Notes: generated by a model from the sequence alone, not told the origin. Positions 36,525 through 46,818 are shown, numbered from the stretch's first letter. The stretch is DNA of 64,000 nt from Tropicimonas isoalkanivorans (GCF_900112335.1 NZ_FOLG01000007.1:62001-126000); one strand, 5' to 3'. Program-made: numbers and translations.

Positions 36525-37552
36525 AGCTCGCGCCGAGGGACGCAAACGCCTTCTTCTCCAAGCCGGACCCGAAGCGCGCGGGCATCCTGATCTACGGCTC
36601 CGACGCGATGCGGGTCGCCCTGAAACGGCAGGATCTTGTCGCGGCGCTGATCGGGGCGGAGGGCGAGGCCGAGATGCGGTTGACGCGCATTGCGGGCGGA
36701 GATCTGCGCCGCGACCCGGCCGCGCTTCTGGATGCGACGAAGGCGGTCGGCTTCTTTCCCGGCCCGCGCGCCGTGCTGGTGGACGACGCAAACGAGGGCA
36801 GCGCGCCCGCTCTTCAGGCCGCACTGGAAGACTGGCAGGCGGGCGATGCGATGATCGTCGCTACCGCCGGGCAACTGCCTGCGCGCTCGAAGCTGCGAAA
36901 GCTGTTCGAAGGTGCCGCCAACGCCTTCGCGGCCGCCATTTACGACGACCCGCCCACGCGCGGCGAGATCAAGGCTGAACTAGCGCGCGCCGGGTTGTCG
37001 CGCACCGCTCCCGATGCAATGGCCGACCTGGAATCGCTGGCACGGGCTCTCGATCCGGGCGACTTTCGGCAAACCCTTGAAAAGATCGCGCTCTACAAGA
37101 TCGGAGACGACACGCCGCTCACAGGCGCGGAAGTGGCCGACCTCGCCCCCGCCACCATCGAAGCGGCGACCGACGACTTACTGCACGCCGTGGCGGAGGG
37201 GCAAACCGCCAGAATCGGTCCGTTGATGCAGAAGCTATCCGGTCAGGGCGAAACGTCCGTCGGGCTGATCATTGCCGCCTCCCGGCATTTCCGGGCGCTT
37301 CATGCCGCCGCCGCCGATCCGAAGGGGCCGGCCGCCGGCCTCGCCCGCCAGCGACCGCCGGTATTCGGCCCGCGCCGGGACCGGATGATCCGCCAGGCCC
37401 AGGACTGGGGCCTGCGCCGTCTGGAACGCGCCCTGCCCTTGCTGGTGGACACCGACCTCGCCCTGCGCTCCGCCGGGCAGACCGCGCCACAGATGGCGCT
37501 GGTGGAACGGCTGTTCATCCGGCTGGCCTGGCTCCGGTCCGCACGCACCTGA
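36521..37552 (+). CDS. holA: DNA polymerase III delta subunit
   Basis: A 343-residue clamp-loader subunit. Recognisable parts: the N-terminal KPDPKRAGILIYGSD, the degenerate ATPase-like core without Walker motifs, and the C-terminal collar domain (LIIAASRHFRALHAAA). The GTG start overlaps the lptE stop (GTGA). Length is typical. Confidence 0.88.
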   Translation: MKLAPRDANAFFSKPDPKRAGILIYGSDAMRVALKRQDLVAALIGAEGEAEMRLTRIAGGDLRRDPAALLDATKAVGFFPGPRAVLVDDANEGSAPALQAALEDWQAGDAMIVATAGQLPARSKLRKLFEGAANAFAAAIYDDPPTRGEIKAELARAGLSRTAPDAMADLESLARALDPGDFRQTLEKIALYKIGDDTPLTGAEVADLAPATIEAATDDLLHAVAEGQTARIGPLMQKLSGQGETSVGLIIAASRHFRALHAAAADPKGPAAGLARQRPPVFGPRRDRMIRQAQDWGLRRLERALPLLVDTDLALRSAGQTAPQMALVERLFIRLAWLRSART

Positions 37553-37657
37553 CCACCGTCGAACGCCGGGCAACTTGCCCTTTACCCTCGCCCGCCCGCG
37601 TGACAGCCTGCTCCGACGCGCCACCCAACTGGCGCGCGTGAGGGGAGGCGACGAGAC

Positions 37658-38245
37658 ATGTACACGGTGGTGGGTAGTGTGGAGAGCCGCGCGTTGCGCG
37701 TGCTCTGGATGCTCGAGGAGTTGGGCCTGGATTACGAGCACCTCCCGGCGCCACCGCGCTCCCCGGATGTGATATCGCTCAATCCCGCCGGTAAGGTGCC
37801 GGTTCTGGTCGCCGACGGCACGCCGATCACGGATTCGACGGCTATCCTCGCCTTTCTGGCCGACCGCCACGGAGCACTGACCTTTCCGGCCGGCACACTG
37901 GATCGGGCCCGGCAGGACAGCATGACCCAGTTCCTGCTCGACGAGTTCGATGCCGCTTTGTGGATGTCGGCGCGGCACAGTTTCATCCTGCCTGAAGACC
38001 TGCGGGAGGCCGCCATCAAGAAAAGCCTCCGATGGGAATTCCAGCACAGCCAAAAGACACTGGTGGCACGCATGTCGGAGGGGCCCTTCCTGATGGGCGA
38101 GACGATGACCGTACCGGATATCATCCTCACGCACTGCGGCGACTGGGCCGATGCTGCGCGCTTCCCGATCACGCAGGACCGCCTTGCGCAGTATCTCGAA
38201 CGAATGCGGTCCCGTCCGGCGCTGAAACGCGCCATGGCGCGCTGA
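37658..38245 (+). CDS. Glutathione S-transferase family protein
   Basis: A 195-residue GST with N-terminal thioredoxin-like domain (MYTVVGSVESRALRVLWMLEELG, NPAGKVPVL, the glutathione-binding ITDSTAIL) and a C-terminal helical domain. AGGGGAGG precedes the ATG at 37658. Substrate unknown. The 105-base upstream gap contains two small hairpins (37568-37580 and 37617-37636) that could end the leuS operon. Confidence 0.85.
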   Translation: MYTVVGSVESRALRVLWMLEELGLDYEHLPAPPRSPDVISLNPAGKVPVLVADGTPITDSTAILAFLADRHGALTFPAGTLDRARQDSMTQFLLDEFDAALWMSARHSFILPEDLREAAIKKSLRWEFQHSQKTLVARMSEGPFLMGETMTVPDIILTHCGDWADAARFPITQDRLAQYLERMRSRPALKRAMAR

Positions 38246-38281
38246 CCGCCTCGGAGGTACAGGGCAAGCGAATGTGCTGCC

Positions 38282-39460
38282 TTACAGACCCACCGCCGCG
38301 GCCTTCCCAGCCCATCGGCCTGTCGCGAGGCAGGCTGTCAACAGGTAGCCTCCCGTCGGCGCCTCCCAATCCAGCATCTCACCTGCGACGTGAACGTCCG
38401 GTCGCGCCTTTAGCGCGAGCCCTGCGCCGACCGCCTCCCATCGAACACCGCCGGCGGTCGAAATCGCCTCGTCGAGCGGGCGCAAGCCCGCGTGCCGAAT
38501 CGGGAGTGCTTTGACCAAGGCGGCCAGGGCCGTCGCCTCGCCCGGCAATGGCCTGCCGAATTCCATAAGGAGCGCCATGCGCACCGGATCGAGCCGCAGG
38601 ACCTTGCGCAGGTGATTGCTCAAACTCTGCCGACCGCGCGGGCGCGCGAGTTCCGCGGCCACCTTCTCCGCCGACCAGTCAGGAAGCAGATCGAGCCACA
38701 GCGGCGCCCCCTCCCGCACACCGCGGCAGACAGAGTATATCCCTCCCCCTTCCAGGCCACGCGCCGAAATTACGCATTCTCCGCGCGTGTGCAGGCCACC
38801 GGCCGACAGAGCGATCCCCTTCAACGGTGCGCCGAAATGCCGGGCCATCGGGGCGCTCCACGCCACCTCAAGCCCAGCATTGGCCGGCGCGAAAGGCGAG
38901 AGCTCAATGCCCGCCGACGCAAGGACCGGCGCCCATGCCCCATCCGATCCAAGGCGCGCCCAACTCGCTCCGCCGAGAGTGAGTACCGTGACCCGCGCCG
39001 CCAAGGCGCGTTCGCCGTCCGCCGTTTCGAAGAGCGCCGCATCGTCACGCCACCCCCGCCAGCGCCAGCGGGTCCTTACCTCCACGCCTTTTCCCGTGAG
39101 CCGCCTCACCCACGCCCTCAGCAGCGGAGACGCCTTCATCGCCACCGGGAAGACCCGCCCAGTGGAGCCGGTGAAAACCGGTTGACCGAGCGCTGCGGCC
39201 CAGGCGCATACATCCTGCGGCCCGAACTCGGCGAGCATCGGGACCAGGTGAGGGGCCGCCTCCGCATAGGCTGCCAGAAACCGCTCCGGCGGTTCGGACT
39301 TCGTCAGGTTCAGGCCCGACTTCCCAGCCATCAGGAACTTGCGGCCGATAGAGGGCTTGCCCTCGCAGACGACGACCTGCGCTCCGGCATCCGCCAGCAT
39401 CTCGGCCGCCATCAGCCCGGCAGGGCCTGCCCCCACCACCAGTGCCTGTACCTGCTCCAT
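38282..39460 (-). CDS. NAD(P)/FAD-dependent oxidoreductase (HI0933/BaiN-like)
   Basis: A 392-residue flavoprotein. N-terminal dinucleotide motif [21 protein letters not shown], then [19 protein letters not shown], the signature of the HI0933 family, and a C-terminal GGVRWEAV and [17 protein letters not shown]. The ATG at 39460 gives the typical N-terminus and has GAGG upstream. Its reaction is not known for most members. Confidence 0.88.
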   Translation of the reverse strand: MEQVQALVVGAGPAGLMAAEMLADAGAQVVVCEGKPSIGRKFLMAGKSGLNLTKSEPPERFLAAYAEAAPHLVPMLAEFGPQDVCAWAAALGQPVFTGSTGRVFPVAMKASPLLRAWVRRLTGKGVEVRTRWRWRGWRDDAALFETADGERALAARVTVLTLGGASWARLGSDGAWAPVLASAGIELSPFAPANAGLEVAWSAPMARHFGAPLKGIALSAGGLHTRGECVISARGLEGGGIYSVCRGVREGAPLWLDLLPDWSAEKVAAELARPRGRQSLSNHLRKVLRLDPVRMALLMEFGRPLPGEATALAALVKALPIRHAGLRPLDEAISTAGGVRWEAVGAGLALKARPDVHVAGEMLDWEAPTGGYLLTACLATGRWAGKAAAVGL

Positions 39461-39560
39461 ACCCTCGCCTTGCCCACGGTCGACGCGCGCGCCATCTTGT
39501 TTCAGACCACCGGCGACAACAAGCGGTTGCCGCCAAACGAAAAGGACCCAACGCGCCGCC

Positions 39561-39875
39561 GTGCCCGACAGACCGGACAACCCAAGCGACCCACTCTGCC
39601 CCCTCTGTGGCCGGCCAATTCCGCGCCACGCCCGCCAGAGCCTGCACCACCTCGTCCCGAAGCTGCGCGGCGGCAAGGGCGGGCCGACGGTGCGCCTGCA
39701 CCAGATCTGCCACAACGAGATCCACGCGACATTGACCGAGACCGAACTAGCGCGCGATTACGCCTCCATCGACGCCCTGCGGGACCATCCGCGTCTGGCG
39801 AAGTTCATCGCGTGGGTCTCGCGCAGGCCGCCGGACTTCCACGCCCGCTCCCCGGGGCCGCGCCGGCGGCGCTGA
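39561..39875 (+). CDS. Small HNH-type nuclease domain protein
   Basis: A 104-residue protein with CPLCGRPIP, then [12 protein letters not shown] and [14 protein letters not shown]: the Cys pair and the H-H-N/C order match an HNH zinc-finger nuclease. Residues 65-104 are basic. The start is uncertain; GTG at 39561 is used because it begins just ahead of the conserved domain. Divergent from the flavoprotein gene and 98 bases before mscL. No toxin partner or phage gene is adjacent. Confidence 0.7.
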   Translation: MPDRPDNPSDPLCPLCGRPIPRHARQSLHHLVPKLRGGKGGPTVRLHQICHNEIHATLTETELARDYASIDALRDHPRLAKFIAWVSRRPPDFHARSPGPRRRR

Positions 39876-39973
39876 GCACGCGCCGAAGGTTTTGGGTGAC
39901 CAGAATCACAGGCTGGGCCATAACTGGGCATGCCCTCGTCCAAGCAGGGCGAATTATCGGGGACAGACTGAAA

Positions 39974-40369
39974 ATGCTAAACGAATTCAAAACTTTCATT
40001 GCGCGCGGCAACGTCATGGACATGGCCGTCGGCATAATAATCGGGGCCGCGTTTACAGCCATCGTCAGCTCGCTGGTCGAAGACCTCATCAACCCGCTGA
40101 TAGGGCTGTTCACGGGCGGGGTCGACTTTTCCGGACTGGCGGTCCGGATGGGCGAAGGGGAGCACGCCGCGACCTTTGCCTATGGCAGCTTCATCATGTC
40201 GGTGATCAATTTTCTGATCATCGCCTGGGTCGTCTTCCTGCTCGTCAGGGGCGTCAACCGGGTGCAGGAAATGGCAATGGGACCCAAGGAGCTTGCCGAG
40301 CCGGAGCACACCGAGAAAGACATTCTGATCGAGATCCGCGATGCCCTGACATCCCGCCCCGCGCCCTGA
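39974..40369 (+). CDS. mscL: Large-conductance mechanosensitive channel
   Basis: A 131-residue inner-membrane channel that opens under hypo-osmotic shock. Signature [30 protein letters not shown] (first transmembrane helix about residues 15-45), second helix about 70-95 ([16 protein letters not shown]), and a C-terminal charged helix ([12 protein letters not shown]). Length and pattern match MscL. Confidence 0.96.
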   Translation: MLNEFKTFIARGNVMDMAVGIIIGAAFTAIVSSLVEDLINPLIGLFTGGVDFSGLAVRMGEGEHAATFAYGSFIMSVINFLIIAWVVFLLVRGVNRVQEMAMGPKELAEPEHTEKDILIEIRDALTSRPAP

Positions 40370-40393
40370 CCACGACGGCGGGTGAATGCCCTG

Positions 40394-41011
40394 CTAGCGT
40401 GGGATCATGCGCTTGATCCCATTCCTGATTTCCGCCGGGGCGGCGCGAACGGCCTCCGTCAGGGCCTCGACGGCTTCGTCCATGTCCTCCGGTTCGACGA
40501 TCTGGTCGACTAGCCCCCAGGAGAGGGCGGTGGCGGCGTCGACCTTCTGGCTTGCCATGAAGATCATGCTGGTGCGCGCCGGGCCGACCAGAGCCGACAT
40601 TCGGACGGGATCGGAGGGTTGCGGCAGGAAGCCGAGCTTCATCACCGGATAGAAAAACTTCGCGCTCGGCACACAGATACGAAGGTCGCACGCCAGTGCC
40701 ATTCCAAAGGCACCCCCGGCCAGTGTGCCATTCATCGCCGCAACCGTAAGGCACGGCAGAGCGGCGATGCGCCCGCTGACCCGCTCCCACACGCCGTCGG
40801 TGGCCAGGCCTGCGCGCGCTTCGTCCAAATCGGCCCCGGCGGAGAAGACCTTGCCCGTGCCGGTCAGCACCAGCGCCGCAATGCAGGCCTGCTCCGCCTC
40901 GGCGGCAACAGATTCGATGGTGCTCAACATCTCCCGCGTGAGGGAATTGGCCTTGTCCGGCCGATTCAGGGTAAGCGTCCAGACCGCCTCGTCCCGCCGC
41001 AGTTCGATCAT
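40394..41011 (-). CDS. Enoyl-CoA hydratase/isomerase family protein, short
   Basis: A 205-residue crotonase-fold protein: WTLTLNRPDKANSLTREML, the oxyanion-hole FSAGADLDEA and NGTLAGGAFGMALACDLRI. Active-site Glu positions are hard to place: GGAFG occurs, but the Glu usually found after GFLP is Pro or Gln here. It ends about 50 residues earlier than typical hydratases, without the C-terminal helical region. The ATG overlaps the SDR gene stop. Confidence 0.8.
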   Translation of the reverse strand: MIELRRDEAVWTLTLNRPDKANSLTREMLSTIESVAAEAEQACIAALVLTGTGKVFSAGADLDEARAGLATDGVWERVSGRIAALPCLTVAAMNGTLAGGAFGMALACDLRICVPSAKFFYPVMKLGFLPQPSDPVRMSALVGPARTSMIFMASQKVDAATALSWGLVDQIVEPEDMDEAVEALTEAVRAAPAEIRNGIKRMIPR

Positions 41012-41763
41012 TCGATCAGCCCCACCCGGCGGCGGATCGCCTCGTCGCGCAGCGAGACCTCCTGCCCCTCGAACTCGTCTGCTTCCACGCCGCACAGCCA
41101 CAGGAGCGCCCGTGCCGGCCACTCGGGCGGGATGTGATCGGACCACTCCAGCTTGCTGACCGGATTGATGCCGCTCTCCTTGATGACCTTCTGCATCTCC
41201 GTCTGCACGGTTCCCGGCGAGAGGCCGATAGCGCGGATGCCCAGGTGCGCATATTCCTTGTCGACGGAGCGGGTCAGCATCGCCGCCCCGGCCTTGGACG
41301 CGCAGTAGGCGCTCCAGGCCTCCACCGGGCCGTGGGCCGCGCCGGAGCTGACGGTCAAGATGCTCCCGCTGCCCTGGCCGAGCATGACCGGCAGAACCGC
41401 TCGCATCGCGTGGAAGACGCCTTTCAGGTTCACGTCGATCGTTTGCCCCCAAGACTCGGGGTCTGCATCCGCCATGTGAACAATCGGCTCGATCGCGCCG
41501 GCATTGTTTACCAGAACGTCCACCTGCCCGAAGGTCTGCACAGTTGCGCTCACCGCCGCCTGCACCTCCCAGTACCGGGAGATGTCGCACGGGATGGCCA
41601 GCGCCGTCTCGCCGATCTCGCCGGCCAATTCGGCCAGCGCCTCGTTGCTTCGGGAGACCAGCGCGACACTGGCGCCGGCCTGCGCAAACACACGCGCCGT
41701 TGCGGCGCCGATGCCGCGGCTTGCCCCGGTGATCAGCGCGACCTTCCCGGTCATGTCGGTCAT
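41008..41763 (-). CDS. Short-chain dehydrogenase/reductase
   Basis: A 251-residue SDR: cofactor motif ITGASRGIGAAT, NNAG motif VLVNNAGAI, catalytic Ser in TVSSGAAHG and YxxxK in AYCASKAG, with a second loop LSPGTVQTEM. NAD(P)-dependent oxidoreductase; substrate unknown. ATGA overlap couples it to the hydratase gene, suggesting the two act in one pathway. The ATG at 41763 is used in preference to an upstream GTG. Confidence 0.87.
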   Translation of the reverse strand: MTDMTGKVALITGASRGIGAATARVFAQAGASVALVSRSNEALAELAGEIGETALAIPCDISRYWEVQAAVSATVQTFGQVDVLVNNAGAIEPIVHMADADPESWGQTIDVNLKGVFHAMRAVLPVMLGQGSGSILTVSSGAAHGPVEAWSAYCASKAGAAMLTRSVDKEYAHLGIRAIGLSPGTVQTEMQKVIKESGINPVSKLEWSDHIPPEWPARALLWLCGVEADEFEGQEVSLRDEAIRRRVGLIE

Positions 41764-41992
41764 GGCTTGCACTCCCTTCTGCACCCTGCCCTCCCCGAAT
41801 GCCGTTTTTTTCGACGAGGCGAAAGGGGGGACTGCATCGCATATTTGACGGGCACGTCCGCCAAGTGTGGAAGCTGGCCGAGCCGGGGCGAAACGTGCTG
41901 CTTGCCCATGCGGTCGCTGCGCCCGCCCTTGACCACACGCTGACCCTGACGGAAGGTCGGCGCAAGGTTTTTACAAGGAAGGTCGTGTCGCA

Positions 41993-43495
41993 ATGAAACA
42001 ATGGATCATGGGCGGCGTCTCCGTCGTCGCACTGGTGACCGCCGCAAACGCGAGCTGGAGCCTGACGGCGCAACAGGCATGGGAGAGCTGGCAGTCAGCC
42101 GCGGAACGCTACGGTCAGACGATGACCAGTTCCGGCGAGGCGACCATGGACGGGAAGCTGACCGTCAGCGGCGTGACCCTTACCGCCGAATTCGACGAGA
42201 TGACCGTGGTCGGCACCTTGGGCGATATTGTTTTCGACGAGCAGGACGACGGCAGCGTCGACATCACGGTCCCCGACACCATTCCGATGACCGTGAACGG
42301 GATCGACGAGGCCGGCGACAAGCTCGACCTTGCAATGACCGTGACTCAAACGGACGCGACGATGACGGGGACAGACGCGGGAAGCGGGGCATCCTTCGAC
42401 TACGCGGCGCCGTCGATGCAACTGACGGTGGACGACTTCAAGGTTAACGACCAGGACGTCCCGATGGACCTCCTTCTCAGCCTCGACGACGTTGAATGGA
42501 ACGATACCTCCGGAGACGCCGAGCCCGGGTCCGTTGCCACGGAGTTGTCTGCAGCCGGCTCTACGTTCGACCTGTCCATGGACGACCCCGAGGGCGACGG
42601 CACCATCAAGCTGAACGCAACGGTGAAGGACATCACCTCCCGCAGCAGCGGTCGCAATATGGCTCCCGATCCCGATGGCGACGTGGGCAAGATGCTGGCC
42701 GACGGTTTTGCGAGCGCGGGTGAGGCAACCTATGGGCCCGTCACGTTCAACTTGGACCTCGACGACGGTACCGAGACGATGACGGCCAATGGCAGCATGA
42801 CGGGTGGCAACGCCGTGTTCTCGCTGGACGCAGACCAGATGCGCTACGACGTGACGTACGAGGGCCTTGAGGTAACGGCATCGGGCGGTCAGATTCCGGT
42901 GCCCGAGCTTACGGCGCAGATCGGTCGCAGCGCCACGACGTTCGAGATTCCGACGCAGCCGAAAGACACCGCAGCGCCCTTCGCGATGCGGATTGCGCTG
43001 GAGGATTTGAGCGTCGGCGAGGAAGTCTGGTCCATGGTCGATCCGGCTGGCGTGCTTCCGCGCGATCCGGCGACGCTCGTGTTGGACCTGACGGGGGCCG
43101 GTCGCTGGACCGTCGACATCTTTGACGAGCAGGCCATGATGTCCGCCGAGACGCCCGGTGAACTGGAAAGCGTCACGCTCAACGCATTGGAACTCTCCAT
43201 CGCGGGGGCGGAGTTGACCGGCGAGGGCGCATTCACCTTCCCCGACGCGGCCGAGGCGACACCGGCCGAGATGCAGCGCCCCGAAGGGACAGCCAATTTT
43301 AAGCTCGTCGGGGGCAACGCACTGATAGAGAACCTCTCGAAGGTCGGCCTGATCCCCGCCGAACAGCTGATGATGGTGCGGATGATGACCGGCATGTTCG
43401 CCAAGCCGGGCGAAGGGCCGGACGAACTCCTTTCCGAGATCTCCATCGATGGGAAAGGGACGATCCTCATCAACGGCGCGCCACTGCCGTTCTGA
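41993..43495 (+). CDS. DUF2125-family secreted protein
   Basis: A 500-residue exported protein (signal cleaved near NASW), acidic and Thr/Asp-rich, with repetitive beta-strand units as in DUF2125 proteins. Not recognised as an enzyme. The family is confined to alphaproteobacteria and is thought to be periplasmic. A candidate terminator follows. Confidence 0.82.
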   Translation: MKQWIMGGVSVVALVTAANASWSLTAQQAWESWQSAAERYGQTMTSSGEATMDGKLTVSGVTLTAEFDEMTVVGTLGDIVFDEQDDGSVDITVPDTIPMTVNGIDEAGDKLDLAMTVTQTDATMTGTDAGSGASFDYAAPSMQLTVDDFKVNDQDVPMDLLLSLDDVEWNDTSGDAEPGSVATELSAAGSTFDLSMDDPEGDGTIKLNATVKDITSRSSGRNMAPDPDGDVGKMLADGFASAGEATYGPVTFNLDLDDGTETMTANGSMTGGNAVFSLDADQMRYDVTYEGLEVTASGGQIPVPELTAQIGRSATTFEIPTQPKDTAAPFAMRIALEDLSVGEEVWSMVDPAGVLPRDPATLVLDLTGAGRWTVDIFDEQAMMSAETPGELESVTLNALELSIAGAELTGEGAFTFPDAAEATPAEMQRPEGTANFKLVGGNALIENLSKVGLIPAEQLMMVRMMTGMFAKPGEGPDELLSEISIDGKGTILINGAPLPF

Positions 43496-43533
43496 CACCG
43501 TGCGGCCCGCGAGGCCGGCGAACGTGACACGTG

Positions 43534-43566
43534 ACGCCCCGCCTGCGGAAATCGCCGGCGGGGCGT
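43534..43566 (+). terminator. Hairpin after the DUF2125 gene
   Basis: ACGCCCCGCC (43534-43543) pairs with GGCGGGGCGT (43557-43566), 38 bases beyond the stop. The stem is strong but only TTCC follows, so termination may be incomplete. Confidence 0.55.
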
Positions 43567-43625
43567 TCCGTGACAGGTGAAGCCATTCGACGGCGGCTCC
43601 CAAAAGGAATGTGGGGTGCGGCGGC

Positions 43626-45305
43626 CTAACGCCGCCCGTTACCGCGCCACGTCGTGTAGATCAGCCAGAAGCCACCGATGACCGAGCCGGCGAACCCGAG
43701 CATGGCGAAGACCGAGAGGCCTACGGGGAGTTTCGCGCCGGAAAAGCTCATCACCATGGAGGAGCCGACAATCAGCGCCGCCGTGACGATGGCCATGGAG
43801 ACCCGCGTCACCGACCGGTCGAAACGGTCGAGGTAGCGCTCCATCCGGACCACGTCGATTCCAAGGTTGAGCTGCCCCCGCTGCGCCATCTGGAGCAGCT
43901 TCTTCAGATCGCGCGGCAGCCCCGTCACCAGATCCACCCCCTCGGCGGCCCCATCCTTCGCCTTGCGAAGGACACGGTCCGGCGCATATCGGCGCATCAT
44001 TTGCCGGCGCAGGAAGGGCTGGGCCTCCGCCACCATGTCGAACCCCGGATCGAGCTGCCGGCCCATCCCGTCGAGCGAGGCGAATGCCTTGGCCATAAGC
44101 GTCAGGTCGGAGGGCAGCGCGAGGTTGTGGTCCCGCATGGCCGAGAACAGGTCCCGGGTGAGCGACGCGATATCGAGCCGGTCGAGCGCAACCCCATGGA
44201 TACGGTCGATGAAAGCGTCGATCCGCCCTTCAAGCGCCAGGTTCTGCCGCTCGTCGGCGTCGGCCCAGGTGAGCAGGATCTCGGTCACCTTGTCCGGGCG
44301 GCGCTCCACCATCCCGTAAAGCAGATCCACCATCTCGTCCCGCCGCTGGCGAGAGAGTTGCCCCACCATGCCGAAATCGATGAAGACGAGCCGGTTGCCC
44401 GACAGGTAAAAGACGTTCCCGGGATGCGGGTCGGCGTGGAAGAACCGGTCCTCGAACATCATCTTCAGAACGGCATTGGCGCCTCGCCGCGCGATCTCCC
44501 GCTTGTCGAAACCACCCGCGTCCACTGCCGCCGGGTCACTGCCCCGAACGCCGTCGATAAAGGCCTGGACGTTCATCAGTTCGCTCGTCCAGTCCCAAAA
44601 GACCTTCGGCGTGGAGATCGCAGGGTCACCCTCGAAGTTCTTGGCAATTGTCTCGGCGTTGCGTCCTTCGATAGCGAAATCGAGTTCGACGTGGATCGAG
44701 TTGGCGAATTCCCTCAGGATCGCCTCTGGGTGCAGCCGGGCGACATCGTCGAACCGCCGCGCAGCGAACCGGGCGAGACGCCGGAGCAAGCGTAGATCCG
44801 CCTCGATCACACCGCGAATGCCGGGGCGGCGGATCTTGACCACCACCTCCTCGCCGGTGGGAAGCTGGGCGCGGTGGGTCTGGGCGATGGAGCCAGCCGC
44901 CAGCGGGACCGTGTCGATCCGAGCAAAGACTTCGCTTAAGGGGCGGCCGAGTTCGGCTTCGATCTCGGTCACCAGGTTCTCGAAGGGAAGCGTCGGCACA
45001 TGGTCGCGCAGCTTCTCCAACTCGTGGATGTAGTCCGGCGGCAGCAGGTCCACCCGCGTGGACAGGATCTGGCCGAGCTTGATGAAGGTTGGGCCCATCT
45101 CCTCCAGCGCACAGCGCAGGCGCTCCGGTGCGGGCCGGTCGGCGATACGCTCCGCATCGCTCCTGTGCAGAAGCTCGCCCGCTTTTTCGACGATCTGGTC
45201 GACGCCGGCGTAACGCAGAAAGTCTCCCAACCCGTAGCGGATGAGAATCATGGAGAGTTCGGTCAGGCGGCGAAATTCGCCGGGGGAGGCGGGCGTGCTG
45301 GGCAA
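43626..45305 (-). CDS. ubiB: UbiB/ABC1 atypical kinase
   Basis: A 559-residue membrane-associated protein of ubiquinone synthesis. Family marks: KxGQ region FIKLGQILSTRVD (ATP-site Gly/Ala-rich start), AAGSIAQTHRAQLPTG, VVKIRRPG with the Lys, the FFHADPHPGN motif and LVFIDFGMVG. Two C-terminal membrane helices (about residues 500-545). The TTG start at 45305 has GAGG six bases upstream. It lies 112 bases after the protease gene on the same strand. Confidence 0.92.
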   Translation of the reverse strand: MPSTPASPGEFRRLTELSMILIRYGLGDFLRYAGVDQIVEKAGELLHRSDAERIADRPAPERLRCALEEMGPTFIKLGQILSTRVDLLPPDYIHELEKLRDHVPTLPFENLVTEIEAELGRPLSEVFARIDTVPLAAGSIAQTHRAQLPTGEEVVVKIRRPGIRGVIEADLRLLRRLARFAARRFDDVARLHPEAILREFANSIHVELDFAIEGRNAETIAKNFEGDPAISTPKVFWDWTSELMNVQAFIDGVRGSDPAAVDAGGFDKREIARRGANAVLKMMFEDRFFHADPHPGNVFYLSGNRLVFIDFGMVGQLSRQRRDEMVDLLYGMVERRPDKVTEILLTWADADERQNLALEGRIDAFIDRIHGVALDRLDIASLTRDLFSAMRDHNLALPSDLTLMAKAFASLDGMGRQLDPGFDMVAEAQPFLRRQMMRRYAPDRVLRKAKDGAAEGVDLVTGLPRDLKKLLQMAQRGQLNLGIDVVRMERYLDRFDRSVTRVSMAIVTAALIVGSSMVMSFSGAKLPVGLSVFAMLGFAGSVIGGFWLIYTTWRGNGRR

Positions 45306-45417
45306 GGAACACCTCGGTGGCGCTGCGCGGCTGGCCGGGCGAGACCGACCGAGTCACAAGTCCTTGGCTTGTTAGCCGTTTGCTGGCCGAGGGTCCATGG
45401 CCGCCCGGACGTTGGCC

Positions 45418-46818
45418 TCAGCCGCGCACCCTCAGCACGAGCGTCTGCGCGCCGCGGCCGATTTCGATTTCCCATCCGCGCGGGTCGCCGGAGGCAAGTT
45501 GGCTCAGTTCCGCGGCTGTGCGGACCTCCGCGCCATTCACACTCTGGATCGTGTCCCCCGGCCTCAGGCCAAAGCGGGCAGAAACGCCTTCGGCGCGCAG
45601 CACGATCACGCCGCTGGACGACAGCGGCAAGTCAAGCTCCGCGATCAGCCGGGGTGTGATTTCCGCCACCAGCAGCCCGTCGAGGGGTCCGCGGCCACCA
45701 ATTCGGACGGGGTCGGACATCCCGCCATCGGGTGGAGGGCCAACCTCGATCTCCAGATCGCGCTCCGCGCCGTCCCGCAACGCGCGCACATGCACGCTTT
45801 TGCCGAGTCCCCGGGTCAGCAAGCGGTAGTTCATCTCGGCCTCGGCGTTCACCGGCAGCCCGTCTATGCTGAGCAGGACGTCCCCGGGGCGAACGCCCGC
45901 GGCGGCAAAGCCGCTCTGGGGATGCAACTCGGTCACCAGCACACCCTCTGGCCGGATCTGACCCAGGGCGGAGGCGAGCCCGCCGTCCACCGGCTGCACC
46001 GCGATACCCGCCCAGGGCCGCAGGAAGTCGCCATTGCCGCTGCGCGCCTGCGCCACGTATTGAGCAACGAGATTCGCGGGGATGGCGAAACCGATGCCGT
46101 TGGAGCCGCCGGACCGGGTCAAGATGGAGGTGTTCAGTCCGACGAGCCGGCCATGCATGTCCACCAGCGCACCGCCGGAGTTGCCGGGGTTGATCGGTGC
46201 GTCCGTCTGGATGAAGTAGCCCGGCCCGTTGGTCGCCACGGCCGAACTGCGCGCGGTGGCCGAAACGATGCCGCTCGACACCGTCTGACCGACTCCGAAC
46301 GGATTGCCGATGGCCAGCACCAGATCGCCCACCTCCACGGCATCGGAATCGGCGAAGTCGAGCGAGGGCAGGTCCTCCGCGCCGTCCAGTCGGATCACCG
46401 CGATATCCGCCTCCTTGTCCGACAGGACGACCTCGCCGGCGTATTCGCGCCGGTCGGCCAGCACGACCCGTATGTCGGTCGCCTCCTCCACCACGTGGTA
46501 GTTCGACACGACGATCCCGTCGGCGGCCACGATCACGCCGGAGCCGAGGGAATTCTTCACCCGCGGCACCGTCCGCCCGGCGCCGTTGAAGAACTGAGAA
46601 AAGAACGGATCGTCGGCGAATGGGCTCGTGCGCAGGTTCTGCACCCATGAGGCGTAAACGTTTACAACCGCAGGCGCGCTGCGCTTCACCACCGGCGAGA
46701 AGGAGAGCTGCATCTCGGCCAAGCTATCGGGCGGGCGCGCCTCCTGCGCGGCGAGGGGCGCCAGGGAACAGGCGGTGGCAAGGACGAAGGACTGGCACAA
46801 CAGGGCGACGCGACGCAT
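45418..46818 (-). CDS. Periplasmic Deg/HtrA-type serine protease
   Basis: A 466-residue exported trypsin-like protease with two PDZ domains. Signal peptide ends in APLAAQ; catalytic triad: His in NYHVVEEA, Asp in KEADIAVIRL, Ser in NPGNSGGALVD. The first PDZ begins near GIAVQPVDGG, the second near GLLVAEITPR. It degrades or refolds misfolded envelope proteins. Divergent from the TldE gene. A Do-like DegQ/DegP subtype is probable but not distinguishable here. Confidence 0.92.
   Translation of the reverse strand: MRRVALLCQSFVLATACSLAPLAAQEARPPDSLAEMQLSFSPVVKRSAPAVVNVYASWVQNLRTSPFADDPFFSQFFNGAGRTVPRVKNSLGSGVIVAADGIVVSNYHVVEEATDIRVVLADRREYAGEVVLSDKEADIAVIRLDGAEDLPSLDFADSDAVEVGDLVLAIGNPFGVGQTVSSGIVSATARSSAVATNGPGYFIQTDAPINPGNSGGALVDMHGRLVGLNTSILTRSGGSNGIGFAIPANLVAQYVAQARSGNGDFLRPWAGIAVQPVDGGLASALGQIRPEGVLVTELHPQSGFAAAGVRPGDVLLSIDGLPVNAEAEMNYRLLTRGLGKSVHVRALRDGAERDLEIEVGPPPDGGMSDPVRIGGRGPLDGLLVAEITPRLIAELDLPLSSSGVIVLRAEGVSARFGLRPGDTIQSVNGAEVRTAAELSQLASGDPRGWEIEIGRGAQTLVLRVRG

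Noticed and set aside
37561..37657. A terminator at the end of the leuS-lptE-holA operon
   Set aside because: Two short hairpins exist, but stems are 4-7 bp and only TTTA follows one, too weak to call.
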